Source: Betaproteobacteria bacterium (GTDB taxonomy: Bacteria > Pseudomonadota > Gammaproteobacteria > Burkholderiales > SG8-41). From it: a DNA stretch of 40,072 nucleotides. The position numbers were made by a program, and so were the translations under genes. The DNA lies in the NCBI GenBank assembly GCA_016868015.1, contig VGIF01000012.1, positions 1 to 40,072 on the forward strand, given 5' to 3'. The notes under the pieces were generated by a model that saw nothing but the letters and a program-made list of their open reading frames with translations, was not told where the DNA came from and made no database searches. Below, piece after piece: positions 19,262 to 25,698 of the stretch (positions within the stretch are counted from its first letter, which is position 1; every line of letters starts with the position of its first letter).

Positions 19262-19324
19262 GGGATTCCTCTCTTGACCGAAAAATTGAAAGCGAGACTG
19301 CTGACGTGCAGTGCCCCCAAACAG

Positions 19325-19340
19325 AGCACGAACCATGCCA
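19325..19340 (-). promoter_or_regulatory. Sigma-54 promoter of glnA
   Basis: The minus strand reads TGGCATGGTTCGTGCT, matching the -24/-12 consensus TGGCAY-N5-TTGCW with GG and GC exactly ten bases apart. It ends 64 bases before the glnA start codon. Confidence 0.8.
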
Positions 19341-19402
19341 GCCCAAAATGCGGGGTTGGCATTGTGCCATAAGGGGAAAAGAGGCTGGGCTCAAAATGGT
19401 GC

Positions 19403-19417
19403 GCACTAAAATTGTGC
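19403..19417. promoter_or_regulatory. NtrC-binding box, proximal
   Basis: The sequence GCACTAAAATTGTGC is a near-perfect dyad matching the classical NtrC box GCACTAAAATGGTGC. Its centre is about 78 bases upstream of the glnA sigma-54 promoter. Confidence 0.8.
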
Positions 19418-19432
19418 CGCCCACATCCAGAA

Positions 19433-19449
19433 TGCACCATTTATGTGCA
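19433..19449. promoter_or_regulatory. NtrC-binding box, distal
   Basis: The sequence TGCACCATTTATGTGCA matches the dyad TGCAC-N7-GTGCA. Its centre is 31 bases (three helical turns) from the proximal box, like the paired enhancer sites of enteric glnA. Confidence 0.8.
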
Positions 19450-19492
19450 AAACGCCAAGATTTTGTAGGGAAGATCGTGCCCGAAATGCACT

Positions 19493-19524
19493 TTTTAAAA
19501 TGTTGAATTAAATCAGATACTTAT
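19493..19524 (-). repeat. AT-rich dispersed repeat, copy 6
   Basis: On the minus strand the copy reads TAAGTATCTGATTTAATT then CAACATTTTAAA. It lies 25 bases after the stop of tnp2, in the same orientation as that gene, and directly upstream of the glnA enhancer region. Confidence 0.85.
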
Positions 19525-19549
19525 GATCATTTTGCGAAATGCGGCGCCA

Positions 19550-20278
19550 TTAGCGCAAGTTTTGCTGATTGCCGCCTATGCCCGGCACCGCCGTCCGCAC
19601 CCGTGGCCGCCCACGCGGGCGTGCCACACGCCGCTCGCCGGTTAACTTCTCGATGCGCGCAAGAAAGCGGCTATTACCCAGCGGCTGGCTTTGATTGAGC
19701 GCGAGACTGATGTCGTCGATCGCCTCACGCTCCAACTGCGCGCGAAACAACGCGCGGTAAGCGGCCAGCCGCTCGCGTTGGGTTCTACCCAGCGCGAGAT
19801 ACAGCGCATGCGGCGTCACGCGCGCGTCCGTCTGGCCCAGCCCGTTGGCGCGGTAACTCGTCCAGCGGTAATGCGCCGGGTCTTCCACCATTGCCGCGCG
19901 TACCGGATTCAATTCGATGTAGCGCATGCAGGTGAGCAAGTAGGAATCGGCGTGGATCACCGAGGATTTATAACGGCTATCCCACAGCGTGCCGGTGCGT
20001 TGGTAGGTACGGTTGACGTATTGCACATAGCGCCGGCCCAGCGACATCAGCAGGCGCGGCACGGCGGCGGCTTTCTTCGGGGTTAACAGCAAATGCACGT
20101 GGTTGGTCATCAGCACGTAGGCGTGTAGCTGGCATTCGGTTTCGGCCAGGGCTTCGGTAAGCCAGTGCAGGTAACTTTGGTAATCGGCCTCGGCGAAAAA
20201 GCACGGCTCGCGGTTGTGGCCCCTTTGTACGATGTGTAGGGGGATGCCGTCTAGGTGGATGCGGGGGCGGCGGGGCAT
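19550..20278 (-). CDS. REP-associated Y1 (HUH) transposase, tnp2
   Basis: Second Y1_Tnp/RAYT-family transposase, 242 aa, clearly diverged from tnp1. The opening MPRRPRIHLDGIPLHIVQRGHNR is the family start. The HUH pair is His60 and His62 in TNHVHLLLTP, and the probable catalytic tyrosine is Tyr120 in RYIELNPVRAAM. The C-terminus is basic (RPRGRPRVR) and lacks the HTH region of tnp1. The gene looks intact. It is bracketed by repeat copies 6 and 7, both in its own orientation, and a GAGCCTGACCCC motif lies just upstream of its start. Confidence 0.93.
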   Translation of the reverse strand: MPRRPRIHLDGIPLHIVQRGHNREPCFFAEADYQSYLHWLTEALAETECQLHAYVLMTNHVHLLLTPKKAAAVPRLLMSLGRRYVQYVNRTYQRTGTLWDSRYKSSVIHADSYLLTCMRYIELNPVRAAMVEDPAHYRWTSYRANGLGQTDARVTPHALYLALGRTQRERLAAYRALFRAQLEREAIDDISLALNQSQPLGNSRFLARIEKLTGERRVARPRGRPRVRTAVPGIGGNQQNLR

Positions 20279-20291
20279 GAGGCTATTGTAG

Positions 20292-20314
20292 CATCAAATA
20301 AATCGAGCCTGACC
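20292..20314. repeat. GAGCCTGACCCC motif a
   Basis: ATAAATCGAGCCTGACCCC lies just upstream of tnp2. It recurs in the same orientation at about 20571, 20800 and 21481, and inverted at about 106. Confidence 0.7.
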
Positions 20315-20317
20315 CCT

Positions 20318-20445
20318 TTTAGCCTGACCACGATGCCCGGCCCGCTGCCGCTGCGGCTGAGCAGCCGGTTTAGCGCGTCGTAGACGAAGTTCTCGGTGGT
20401 GGCGCCGCCGGTGGCCAGCGCATCGGCGCACCGCACGGCGCGCAA
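20318..20445 (-). pseudogene. RHS/YD-repeat protein fragment
   Basis: The minus strand encodes a stretch ending ENFVYDALNRLLSRSG, typical of YD repeats in RHS toxins and wall proteins. It is cut at the downstream side by the GAGCCTGACCCC motif that precedes tnp2, and no matching sequence continues upstream. It is a remnant of about 40 codons with no start or stop of its own. Confidence 0.55.
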
Positions 20446-20490
20446 ATCCGCAGCGCCAGAAAGGCTAACGGCGGGGTTTCGAGCGGAATA

Positions 20491-20523
20491 CTAAAATATC
20501 AATTAAATCAAACGCTTATGTAA
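20491..20523 (-). repeat. AT-rich dispersed repeat, copy 7
   Basis: On the minus strand the copy reads CATAAGCGTTTGATTTAATT then GATATTTTA. It lies 213 bases upstream of tnp2, in the same orientation as that gene. Confidence 0.85.
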
Positions 20524-20820
20524 ACAAGCCTAATTAGGAGACATCATTTTCCGTTCGCGACGGGTTTATATCGAGCCTGAACCCTTTGATTCTCTTTGAT
20601 TCTAGGTGTATTTGCAGACGGTGTGGGCTGATTTGTTCAAGCACGAAAATTGACCCGGTGATTGGGCAAGGATACATTGGTGTTTATGCAAAAACGGTGT
20701 TTGAAAACCAATACAAAAACTGTTTAAAATCAAATACTTATTGTTTTCACTGGAAAACTCGTCGCCAGCCCCTTTATCGCAGTTTATTTTTGGCGAACCT
20801 AATGCGGGCCTGAACCTTCA
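20524..20820. other. Non-coding mosaic with motif copies
   Basis: No supported gene. It holds two further GCCTGAACC-type motifs (ATCGAGCCTGAACCC near 20571 and ATGCGGGCCTGAACC near 20800) and a truncated AT-rich repeat at 20722-20742. Base composition is noticeably more AT-rich than the flanking chromosome. Confidence 0.6.
20722..20742 (-). repeat. AT-rich dispersed repeat, copy 8 (truncated)
   Basis: Only the core TTTAAAATCAAATACTTATT is present; the AATATT tail is absent. Confidence 0.65.
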
Positions 20821-20855
20821 TCGGCCTTTCAATTCAAAATTCGTTACACACGTTT

Positions 20856-20864
20856 TGCTATTAT
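20856..20864 (+). promoter_or_regulatory. Extended -10 promoter of the toxin-antitoxin pair
   Basis: TGCTATTAT is an extended -10 element (TG-N-TATTAT). It lies eight bases before the operator dyad and about 50 bases before the antitoxin start. I see no good -35, which is acceptable for an extended -10. Confidence 0.45.
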
Positions 20865-20871
20865 GGCAGCG

Positions 20872-20899
20872 CGGCTACAGCGCATATGCGCGCTAGCCG
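20872..20899. promoter_or_regulatory. Operator dyad of the toxin-antitoxin pair
   Basis: Two concentric inverted repeats share one centre. The inner one is the perfect palindrome GCGCATATGCGC (20880-20891), and the outer arms are CGGCTA (20872-20877) and TAGCCG (20894-20899). The position between the promoter and the antitoxin start fits conditional autoregulation. Confidence 0.65.
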
Positions 20900-20915
20900 T
20901 TGAGGAGAAGCAGCG

Positions 20916-21119
20916 ATGAACTACCCCAATGAACTTGTAATTCTGGAAAAGTTGAGAAGCCTTGCACCCGAGCGTATCGCGGAGGTGGAGGATTTTGTGG
21001 ATTTTCTGCGCGCGCGCCAGGGCGAGCGCGCGATCACGCACGCCGCGACGCGGTCCGCCGAAACGGCTTTCGCCAAGGTATGGGATAACCCCGACGATGC
21101 CGCCTACGATCGCCTATAG
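20916..21119 (+). CDS. Antitoxin of a MazF/PemK-type module
   Basis: Small acidic protein of 67 aa encoded directly before a MazF-like toxin. The segment RIAEVEDFVDFLRARQGE is like the N-terminal region of DUF2281-type antitoxins. The GAGGAG ribosome-binding sequence is strong. The acidic C-terminus (KVWDNPDDAAYDRL) is the expected toxin-neutralising tail. It overlaps the toxin start by 23 bases, which gives translational coupling, and is probably autoregulated through the operator dyad just upstream. Confidence 0.8.
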   Translation: MNYPNELVILEKLRSLAPERIAEVEDFVDFLRARQGERAITHAATRSAETAFAKVWDNPDDAAYDRL

Positions 21120-21441
21120 TTTCGGCGACGTGGTGCTGGTTCCGTTTCCGTTCACCGATCAAAGCACGTCGAAGAAACGCCCCGCAGTAGTGGTATCCAG
21201 CGCTGCATATCACGGTGCACGGCCAGATATTGTGATCATGGCGATCACCAGTCAGATGCGCCCGGCGGCCTTTGGGGAGGTAATGGTTTCAAGCTGGCAA
21301 GCAGCGGGGCTGCTCAAACCATCGGCGATCAAACCGGTGATCACGACCATTGAGCGTTCCCTTGTGATCCGCGCGATGGGTAAACTTCCCGCGCCCGACA
21401 GCGACGCCTTGCGAGCGGCTTTGGCTTCGATGCTCGGGTAG
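21097..21441 (+). CDS. MazF/PemK-family mRNA interferase toxin
   Basis: Growth-inhibiting endoribonuclease of the PemK/MazF family, 114 aa from ATG 21097. Family motifs: YSFGDVVLVPFPFTDQSTSKKRPAVVVSS at the N-terminus (the conserved arginine and proline of KKRPAVV) and the later TTIERSLVIRAMGKL. A longer in-frame extension to 20962 merely overlaps the antitoxin and is not used. A rho-independent terminator follows immediately. Confidence 0.88.
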   Translation: MPPTIAYSFGDVVLVPFPFTDQSTSKKRPAVVVSSAAYHGARPDIVIMAITSQMRPAAFGEVMVSSWQAAGLLKPSAIKPVITTIERSLVIRAMGKLPAPDSDALRAALASMLG

Positions 21442-21442
21442 C

Positions 21443-21464
21443 CTGAGAAGGCGTCTCAGTTTTT
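21443..21464 (+). terminator. Rho-independent terminator after the toxin gene
   Basis: Arms CTGAGA (21443-21448) and TCTCAG (21454-21459) with a five-base loop, followed by five T. It begins two bases after the toxin stop codon. Confidence 0.75.
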
Positions 21465-21480
21465 GCTCATTGGCAAATTT

Positions 21481-21497
21481 AATGCGAGCCTGACCCC
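21481..21497. repeat. GAGCCTGACCCC motif d
   Basis: AATGCGAGCCTGACCCC marks the exact point at which the IS256-type transposase fragment is cut off. Confidence 0.7.
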
Positions 21498-21693
21498 ATA
21501 GAATTCACTTGAGCAGGCCATTCTCGCCGATCAGATCGGCAGGCTTTTGATAGCCGGCCATCAGCTGATCGATCAGTGCTTGTTGGGCAACAGCGCGGTC
21601 GTCTTTCGGTACTTTCTTGTCTTGCATCTCGGCTCCTAAGGTAAAGTGGAGCCTAACAAATTTCAATCTACACAAAAATTCTTACACCCTCCC
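21498..21693 (-). mobile_element. IS256-family insertion sequence, 5' fragment
   Basis: The right boundary carries an IS256-type end on the minus strand (GGGAGGGTGTAAGAATTTTT then GTGTAG, 21669-21693). A leader and the first 40 codons of the transposase follow. The element is then truncated at the GAGCCTGACCCC motif, and over 80 per cent of it is missing. Confidence 0.65.
21505..21627 (-). pseudogene. Truncated IS256-family transposase
   Basis: The 40-codon frame ends in LIDQLMAGYQKPADLIGENG then LLK and a stop. This matches the N-terminal segment of IS256-type (Mutator-like) transposases, which continue with a KALVERAL...EHLGY region. The stop lies at the truncation junction. The start has a GGAG-type ribosome-binding sequence. 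No catalytic residue is present, so it is inactive. Confidence 0.7.
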
Positions 21694-21704
21694 AGGCGAA
21701 GGAG

Positions 21705-21848
21705 ATGAACGCAAAGATTCAAGAAACCTACTCGGCGCTAGAAAGTCTTGGATCAAAAATTGACGAAGTATCCACTGGTGGCATCAAGCCACAATTATTC
21801 GGGGTGTTACTTATGATACATGGCGCTGTCTCCGGTTATGCTGCCTAA
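21705..21848 (+). CDS. Integron cassette ORF, hypothetical protein
   Basis: A 47-aa frame with AAGGAG just upstream and a start at ATG 21705 (MNAKIQETYSALESLGSKID...). The second half is hydrophobic (QLFGVLLMIHGAVSG). I do not recognise the family. The stop codon TAA lies inside the first core (GCCTAAC) of an attC site, the usual arrangement of a cassette gene. It is too short to judge whether it is complete; the upstream cassette boundary has been lost at the IS256 fragment. Confidence 0.6.
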   Translation: MNAKIQETYSALESLGSKIDEVSTGGIKPQLFGVLLMIHGAVSGYAA

Positions 21849-21956
21849 CAAAACCATCAAAACGGACGCCATAGTCTCCGCGTCATTTGCGCATGGCTTC
21901 GCCATTTTATGCGCAAATGCCGCTCCGCTATGGCGCCGTTTATGGTGACGTTAGGC
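21843..21956 (+). other. Integron attC recombination site
   Basis: The site begins with GCCTAAC (21843-21849) and ends with the complementary core GTTAGGC (21950-21956). The inner arms CCATCAAAACGGACGCCATAG and CTATGGCGCCGTTTATGG pair with unpaired extra bases, as in the strand-selecting bulges of attC sites. The apex is a perfect 11-base stem CATTTGCGCAT/ATGCGCAAATG with a GGC-TTC-GCC tip. The total of 114 bases is within the known range. No integrase gene is in the window. Confidence 0.85.
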
Positions 21957-21993
21957 ACCGTCAAACACAGATACTCATCGCGTAGGTCAAACG

Positions 21994-22186
21994 ATGACAA
22001 AATTCGAGATCAAGCCAGAGACTCAGAGGCAAGTGATTACCGCTGTCGTCAACAGCACTACCGAGCAGGAACGCTTAGCCCTGATGTCTTGGGCGAAAGG
22101 TTTGCTTGAGATCCGGGAATCCTCAGTCACAAAACTTCAGAAGGCGGTGCGAGCTGTCTCGCTTACCGTCCGTGCCGAAGTGCATC
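21994..22186 (+). pseudogene. Second integron cassette ORF, truncated by IS3
   Basis: The frame starts with ATG 37 bases after the attC core (MTKFEIKPETQRQVITAVVN...) and runs about 64 codons (to ...AVRAVSLTVRAEV) before entering IS3-family sequence. The sequence is helical and charged, and I do not recognise the family. Its own attC site is missing, so the 3' end of the cassette was lost when the insertion sequence arrived or was deleted. The open frame continues to 22938 only through the antisense of the IS. Confidence 0.6.
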
Positions 22187-22731
22187 GAGCTACTCACCCG
22201 CCAGCCTACGATGCGCCGAGCGAATACATCGATCACAAAAGCCACATACAGCCAGCCCTGCCAGGTCGAGACGTAGGTGAAATCCGAAACCCACAGCTGG
22301 TTGGGTCGCTCGGCCTTGAAGTGGCGGTTGACCCGGTCTTGCGGACAGGGCGCAGCCGGATTGGCAACCGTGGTTCGCACCACCTTGCAGCGTCGCACGC
22401 CCTGCAACCCCAGGTGCCGCATCAACCGTTCCACGGTGCAGCGGGCTACCGTCAGGCCTTCACGGTTCATCTGGTGCCATACCTTGTTGGCGCCGTAGAC
22501 CTTCAGGTTCGTCTCCCAAACCCGGCGGATGTCAGGCAAGAGTGTCTCGTCGCGCCGGGCGCGCGCGCAGCGCAGGCCCGGATCGCGTCTGATGGCCGCA
22601 TGTCGCCGGTAGCCGGACGGGGCAATCTGCAGCACCTTGCAGATCGGCTCGACACCAAGCGTATCCCGGTGTTTGTCCACAAACGCCCTCATCACTTGCA
22701 GCGGCGGTCGAGCTCCGCCTGGGCAAAAAAA
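22186..22731 (-). pseudogene. IS3-family OrfB (integrase core), truncated
   Basis: Translated by a -1 frameshift from orfA at a seven-base T-run (22725-22731 on this strand). It shows the OrfB opening (GVEPICKVLQIAPSGYRRHA), the helix-turn-helix region VYGANKVWHQMNREG, and the start of the integrase core with the first catalytic aspartate (NQLWVSDFTYV). It continues to RRIVGWRVSSSM. The second Asp and the Glu of the DDE triad are lost, so it cannot catalyse transposition. Confidence 0.8.
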
Positions 22732-23021
22732 GCGCTGGCCAGTTTCAATATCTCGTTGGCCTTGCGCAGTTCCCGGTTCTCTCGCTCCAGCGCCTTGATC
22801 CGTTCTCGTTCTTCGCTGGTGACGCCGTCGCGCATACCATTGTCGACCTCGTGCTTGCGCACCCACTCCAACAGCGTCTGCGGCACGCAGCCTATCTTGT
22901 TCGCAATGGATTCAACCGCCGACCACAATGATGGATGATCACTGCGCGCCTCCAGCACCATGCGCACCGCGCGTTCCTTGATTTCCGGGGAGTACTTCTT
23001 CGCTTTGTCTATCTTGTCCAT
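22692..23021 (-). CDS. IS3-family OrfA
   Basis: DNA-binding protein of 109 aa ([20 protein letters not shown]...). The N-terminal helix-turn-helix of the HTH_Tnp_1 type spans [23 protein letters not shown], followed by a leucine-zipper-like stretch [23 protein letters not shown]. It appears intact, but its partner OrfB is truncated. Confidence 0.88.
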   Translation of the reverse strand: MDKIDKAKKYSPEIKERAVRMVLEARSDHPSLWSAVESIANKIGCVPQTLLEWVRKHEVDNGMRDGVTSEERERIKALERENRELRKANEILKLASAFFAQAELDRRCK

Positions 23022-23071
23022 GGCTCTATTCTCTCAAGAATTAGAGCCTCCACCGTTCCCGGTACGATTCA

Positions 23072-23257
23072 GCCTGCCTGCGCGCGCGCTATCTCTACAC
23101 CGTGCTGCAATTCGGAGGCAAGTGTCACAGCGAGTGCATTCCCACCGAGCGCGCGCTGGAACTGGAACGTTTGCGCAGCGCCTACTTTGAAGCCATGGAA
23201 GGTTTTAACGCGCTGGAGCACGCGCTGCAGCGCGGCTACGTCACGCTCTCAGCGTAA
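23072..23257 (+). pseudogene. 3' remnant of an unknown gene
   Basis: The frame opens directly at the IS3 terminus and reads ACLRARYLYTVLQFGGKCHS, then a helical stretch (ALELERLRSAYFEAMEGFNALEHALQRG), to a TAA at 23257. The upstream part has been lost at the insertion. Codon use is GC-rich, like the chromosome, so it may be a resident gene broken by the island. I do not recognise it. Confidence 0.45.
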
Positions 23258-23829
23258 CGCGGCGCCAGGCGGCCTTCGCCAGCGCGGCTAAGCCTTGTGC
23301 CGCGTGATGAAATCGAACACCGCTCACGCACACGCTGCGGGCGCGGTTGCCGCCACGTGATACGACTGGCCGGGCAACACCAGCAACCCGGAACGAGAAA
23401 TTTTTTGCTGCCACGCGAAGCCCATCAAAAGGCCACATCAACGGGATCAAGCACAATTTACCCAGCCCAAGACTCGGAGATGCATGGTTACACAATGCCA
23501 TGCCGCTTAAAAATTTCGCGTCGTAGCGGCGTTTCGAAATACAAGCCCATCGAGTCTGGCCCTCGTGATTCGCTCATGGTTCGCTCATGGTTCGCTCAAA
23601 ACGGCGGGCGCCTGCCCAGCGAAACCCGCGGGACAATCCACGCGGCCCGCGCCGGCGTCGCGCCGACCAGCGCCCGCACCGCCCACACAACTAACGCCAA
23701 GCCGCAATGCTCTGCGCTTAGGGCTTTTTTCCGTTCGGGCTGAGCCTGTCGAAGCCCGTTCCCGTTGCAACGCCCTTCGACCGGCTCAGGGCGAAGGTAG
23801 CTTAAGCAAACAGTGTTGCACCAAGCCTT
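23258..23829. other. Non-coding stretch with short repeats
   Basis: No supported gene. It holds a tandem 11-base repeat TCGCTCATGGT (23570-23580 and 23581-23591, plus a partial third unit). It also holds an inverted pair CGTTCGGGCTGAGCCTGTCGAAGC.. (23732-23758) and CGCCCTTCGACCGGCTCAGG.. (23771-23796), a type of extragenic repeat common in proteobacteria. Confidence 0.6.
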
Positions 23830-23863
23830 TAAAAAAATATATAATAAAATCAAATACTTACAT
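23830..23863 (-). repeat. AT-rich dispersed repeat, copy 9
   Basis: The plus strand reads AAAAAAATATATAATAAAATC then AAATACTTACATA. It lies upstream of the rhodanese gene. Confidence 0.9.
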
Positions 23864-23958
23864 ATTTTAATCGCCTAACCCTTTGGCGCCGCACTGAGCA
23901 CCCGCGCACGCTCGGTTACACTGCGCGTTCCCACTTTCACGCGAACCCCGATACCACC

Positions 23959-24408
23959 ATGAACACCGACGACATCCTCAAAACCGCCAAACAACGCGGC
24001 ACGGAAATGGGCCTGCCTTACGCGGGCGCGCTGCTGCCGAGCGAAGCACATCAACTGATGCAGCATCACGCCAAGGCCAGGCTGGTCGATGTGCGCTCGC
24101 GCGCGGAGTGGGATTGGGTGGGGCGCGTGCCCGATGCGGTGGAGGTCGAACTGCTGGCGTGGCCCGGCAGCCGCGCCAACCCAGCGTTTTTGCAGGAGCT
24201 CACGCAAAAGGTGCCTAAGGATGCGCTGGTGATGTTTTTGTGCCGCAGCGGCGGCCGCTCGCACAACGCGGCGGCGGCGGCGACGCAAGCGGGTTTTGGC
24301 GAGTGCTACAACGTGCTGGAGGGCTTCGAGGGCGACCGCGATGCCGAGGGCCATCGCGGCAATCTTAGCGGCTGGCGGTTTGCCGGGCTGCCGTGGGTGC
24401 AAAGTTAA
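23959..24408 (+). CDS. Rhodanese-like domain protein
   Basis: Single rhodanese domain, 149 aa, probably a sulfurtransferase. The domain begins ARLVDVRSRAEWDWVGRVPDAV, and the active-site loop is FLCRSGGRSHNAA with the persulfide-forming cysteine. No signal peptide, so it is cytosolic. It converges with the MFS transporter gene, whose stop is seven bases away. The physiological sulfur acceptor is not evident. Confidence 0.88.
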   Translation: MNTDDILKTAKQRGTEMGLPYAGALLPSEAHQLMQHHAKARLVDVRSRAEWDWVGRVPDAVEVELLAWPGSRANPAFLQELTQKVPKDALVMFLCRSGGRSHNAAAAATQAGFGECYNVLEGFEGDRDAEGHRGNLSGWRFAGLPWVQS

Positions 24409-24415
24409 GCCGCGG

Positions 24416-25636
24416 CTACGCGGCATCCTCGCCGGTGTAATGCGCGTCGGCGACATCGAGTTGGGCCAAGTGCGGTATGGTGAGCGCAATCAGCGCCGCG
24501 GTGCCGGTGGCGCACGCCGCGCTCACCAGGATCCACGCCGGCGCGATCATTTCCGCGAGCACGCCGCCCAGCGCGACGCCGCCGCCGATGCCGCCCAGCA
24601 AGCACGTGCTGCCCCAGGTAAAACTTTCCGCCAGCATGCCCTTGGGCGCCAAGCGCGACAGTAGTTGCGATTGCGTAGCGATCACGCTCGCCATCGGCAC
24701 GCCGGCGATCAGATTCGCCAGCATGTAAAGATAAATGCCGGTGACCGCCGCGACCAACAGCGAACCGCTCGCCATCAGCACCAGCGCAATCAAAAACTGT
24801 TTACGCAGCGGCGCATGCCAATGGTGCGCGCAGTAGACGAAGGCGCCCGCCGCGCTGCCCAAGCTTGCCAGCGCCAGGGCAACGCCCGCCGCCGCGGGTG
24901 TGCCGCGCTGCGTGGCGAAGGCGGTGACGCCCACCTCGTAAAGCCCGAATGCCACCGAATAAAACAGCGTGGCTGCAAAGAGCAGCAACAGCGCGGGCTC
25001 GGCGAAAATACCACGCTGCCGGGTGGCGGCGCGCGGCTGGGGCTTCCAGTTGCGGATCGCCGGCGTGCGCATAAACCAAAGCGTGCCCAAGGCGGCCGAA
25101 AGCGCCGCCAGCAGCACCGCGCCCGAGGGAAACCCCACGGCCAGCAGCAGTGCGGCCAGCGCGGGGCCGACCACGAACACGGTTTCGACGACCAGCGAAT
25201 CCACCGAGTACGCGGTTTGCAGCAGCGAGGGCTCGTTCAACACGCGCGGGAACAGGGTGCGCATGCAAATGGTGATCGGCGGCAGCGCCGCGCCCGCGAC
25301 ATACGCGCTTAATGCGATCGCCAGCGGGTGCGCGTCAAGCTTGACCAGCGCCACCAGCGTGATCAGCATCGCCGGATAAATCGCAAGGCACGCGCGCAGC
25401 ACCCATGAGGGCCCGACGCGATCGATCATGCGCCCGATCAGCGGCGCCACGCTCGCCAAGCCCAGCACGTAAAGCCCGCTCGCCGCGCCGGCGGAAATAA
25501 ACGAGCCGGTTTTGTTTTGCACCAGCAACAAAATCGCAAAGCCCGCGATGCCGATCGGCAGCCGCCCTGGTATGGAGGCCAGTAGCGTGCCGCGAATGGC
25601 GGGCACGCGCAGTAGATTGCGGTAGCGCTCGAGCAT
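24416..25636 (-). CDS. MFS transporter
   Basis: Inner-membrane permease of the major facilitator superfamily, 406 aa, with about 12 hydrophobic spans. The loop between spans 2 and 3 reads PLIGRMIDRVGPSWVLR, a variant of the MFS signature. The C-terminal half repeats the pattern (GVPMASVIATQSQLLSRLAPKGMLAESFTW). The sequence is closest in feel to sugar-efflux or drug-efflux-like MFS proteins, but the substrate cannot be assigned. uppP lies upstream on the same strand, but the order gives no functional link. Confidence 0.85.
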   Translation of the reverse strand: MLERYRNLLRVPAIRGTLLASIPGRLPIGIAGFAILLLVQNKTGSFISAGAASGLYVLGLASVAPLIGRMIDRVGPSWVLRACLAIYPAMLITLVALVKLDAHPLAIALSAYVAGAALPPITICMRTLFPRVLNEPSLLQTAYSVDSLVVETVFVVGPALAALLLAVGFPSGAVLLAALSAALGTLWFMRTPAIRNWKPQPRAATRQRGIFAEPALLLLFAATLFYSVAFGLYEVGVTAFATQRGTPAAAGVALALASLGSAAGAFVYCAHHWHAPLRKQFLIALVLMASGSLLVAAVTGIYLYMLANLIAGVPMASVIATQSQLLSRLAPKGMLAESFTWGSTCLLGGIGGGVALGGVLAEMIAPAWILVSAACATGTAALIALTIPHLAQLDVADAHYTGEDAA

Positions 25637-25698
25637 GGCGGTCGATAATTAGCAGCCTGTCATGAATATCCGGCGTGGGGCTTGCCCTCACCGCGAAT

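Larger units (their letters stand above)
22186..23071 (-). mobile_element. IS3-family insertion sequence, 3'-truncated
   Basis: Carries orfA and part of orfB on the minus strand. The upstream terminus begins TGAATCGTACCGGGAACGG (ending at 23071), with the TG/CA ends typical of IS3 elements. The other end is missing: orfB stops matching the family after VSSSM, near 22186, where cassette sequence begins. The element is therefore immobile on its own. Confidence 0.75.

Noticed and set aside
20586-20813. 75-codon plus-strand ORF in the island
   Set aside because: It runs across a dispersed-repeat copy and two motif copies, which makes a real gene unlikely.
21994-22938. 314-codon plus-strand frame as a single gene
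   Set aside because: Only the first 64 or so codons are cassette sequence. The rest is the antisense of an IS3-family transposase.
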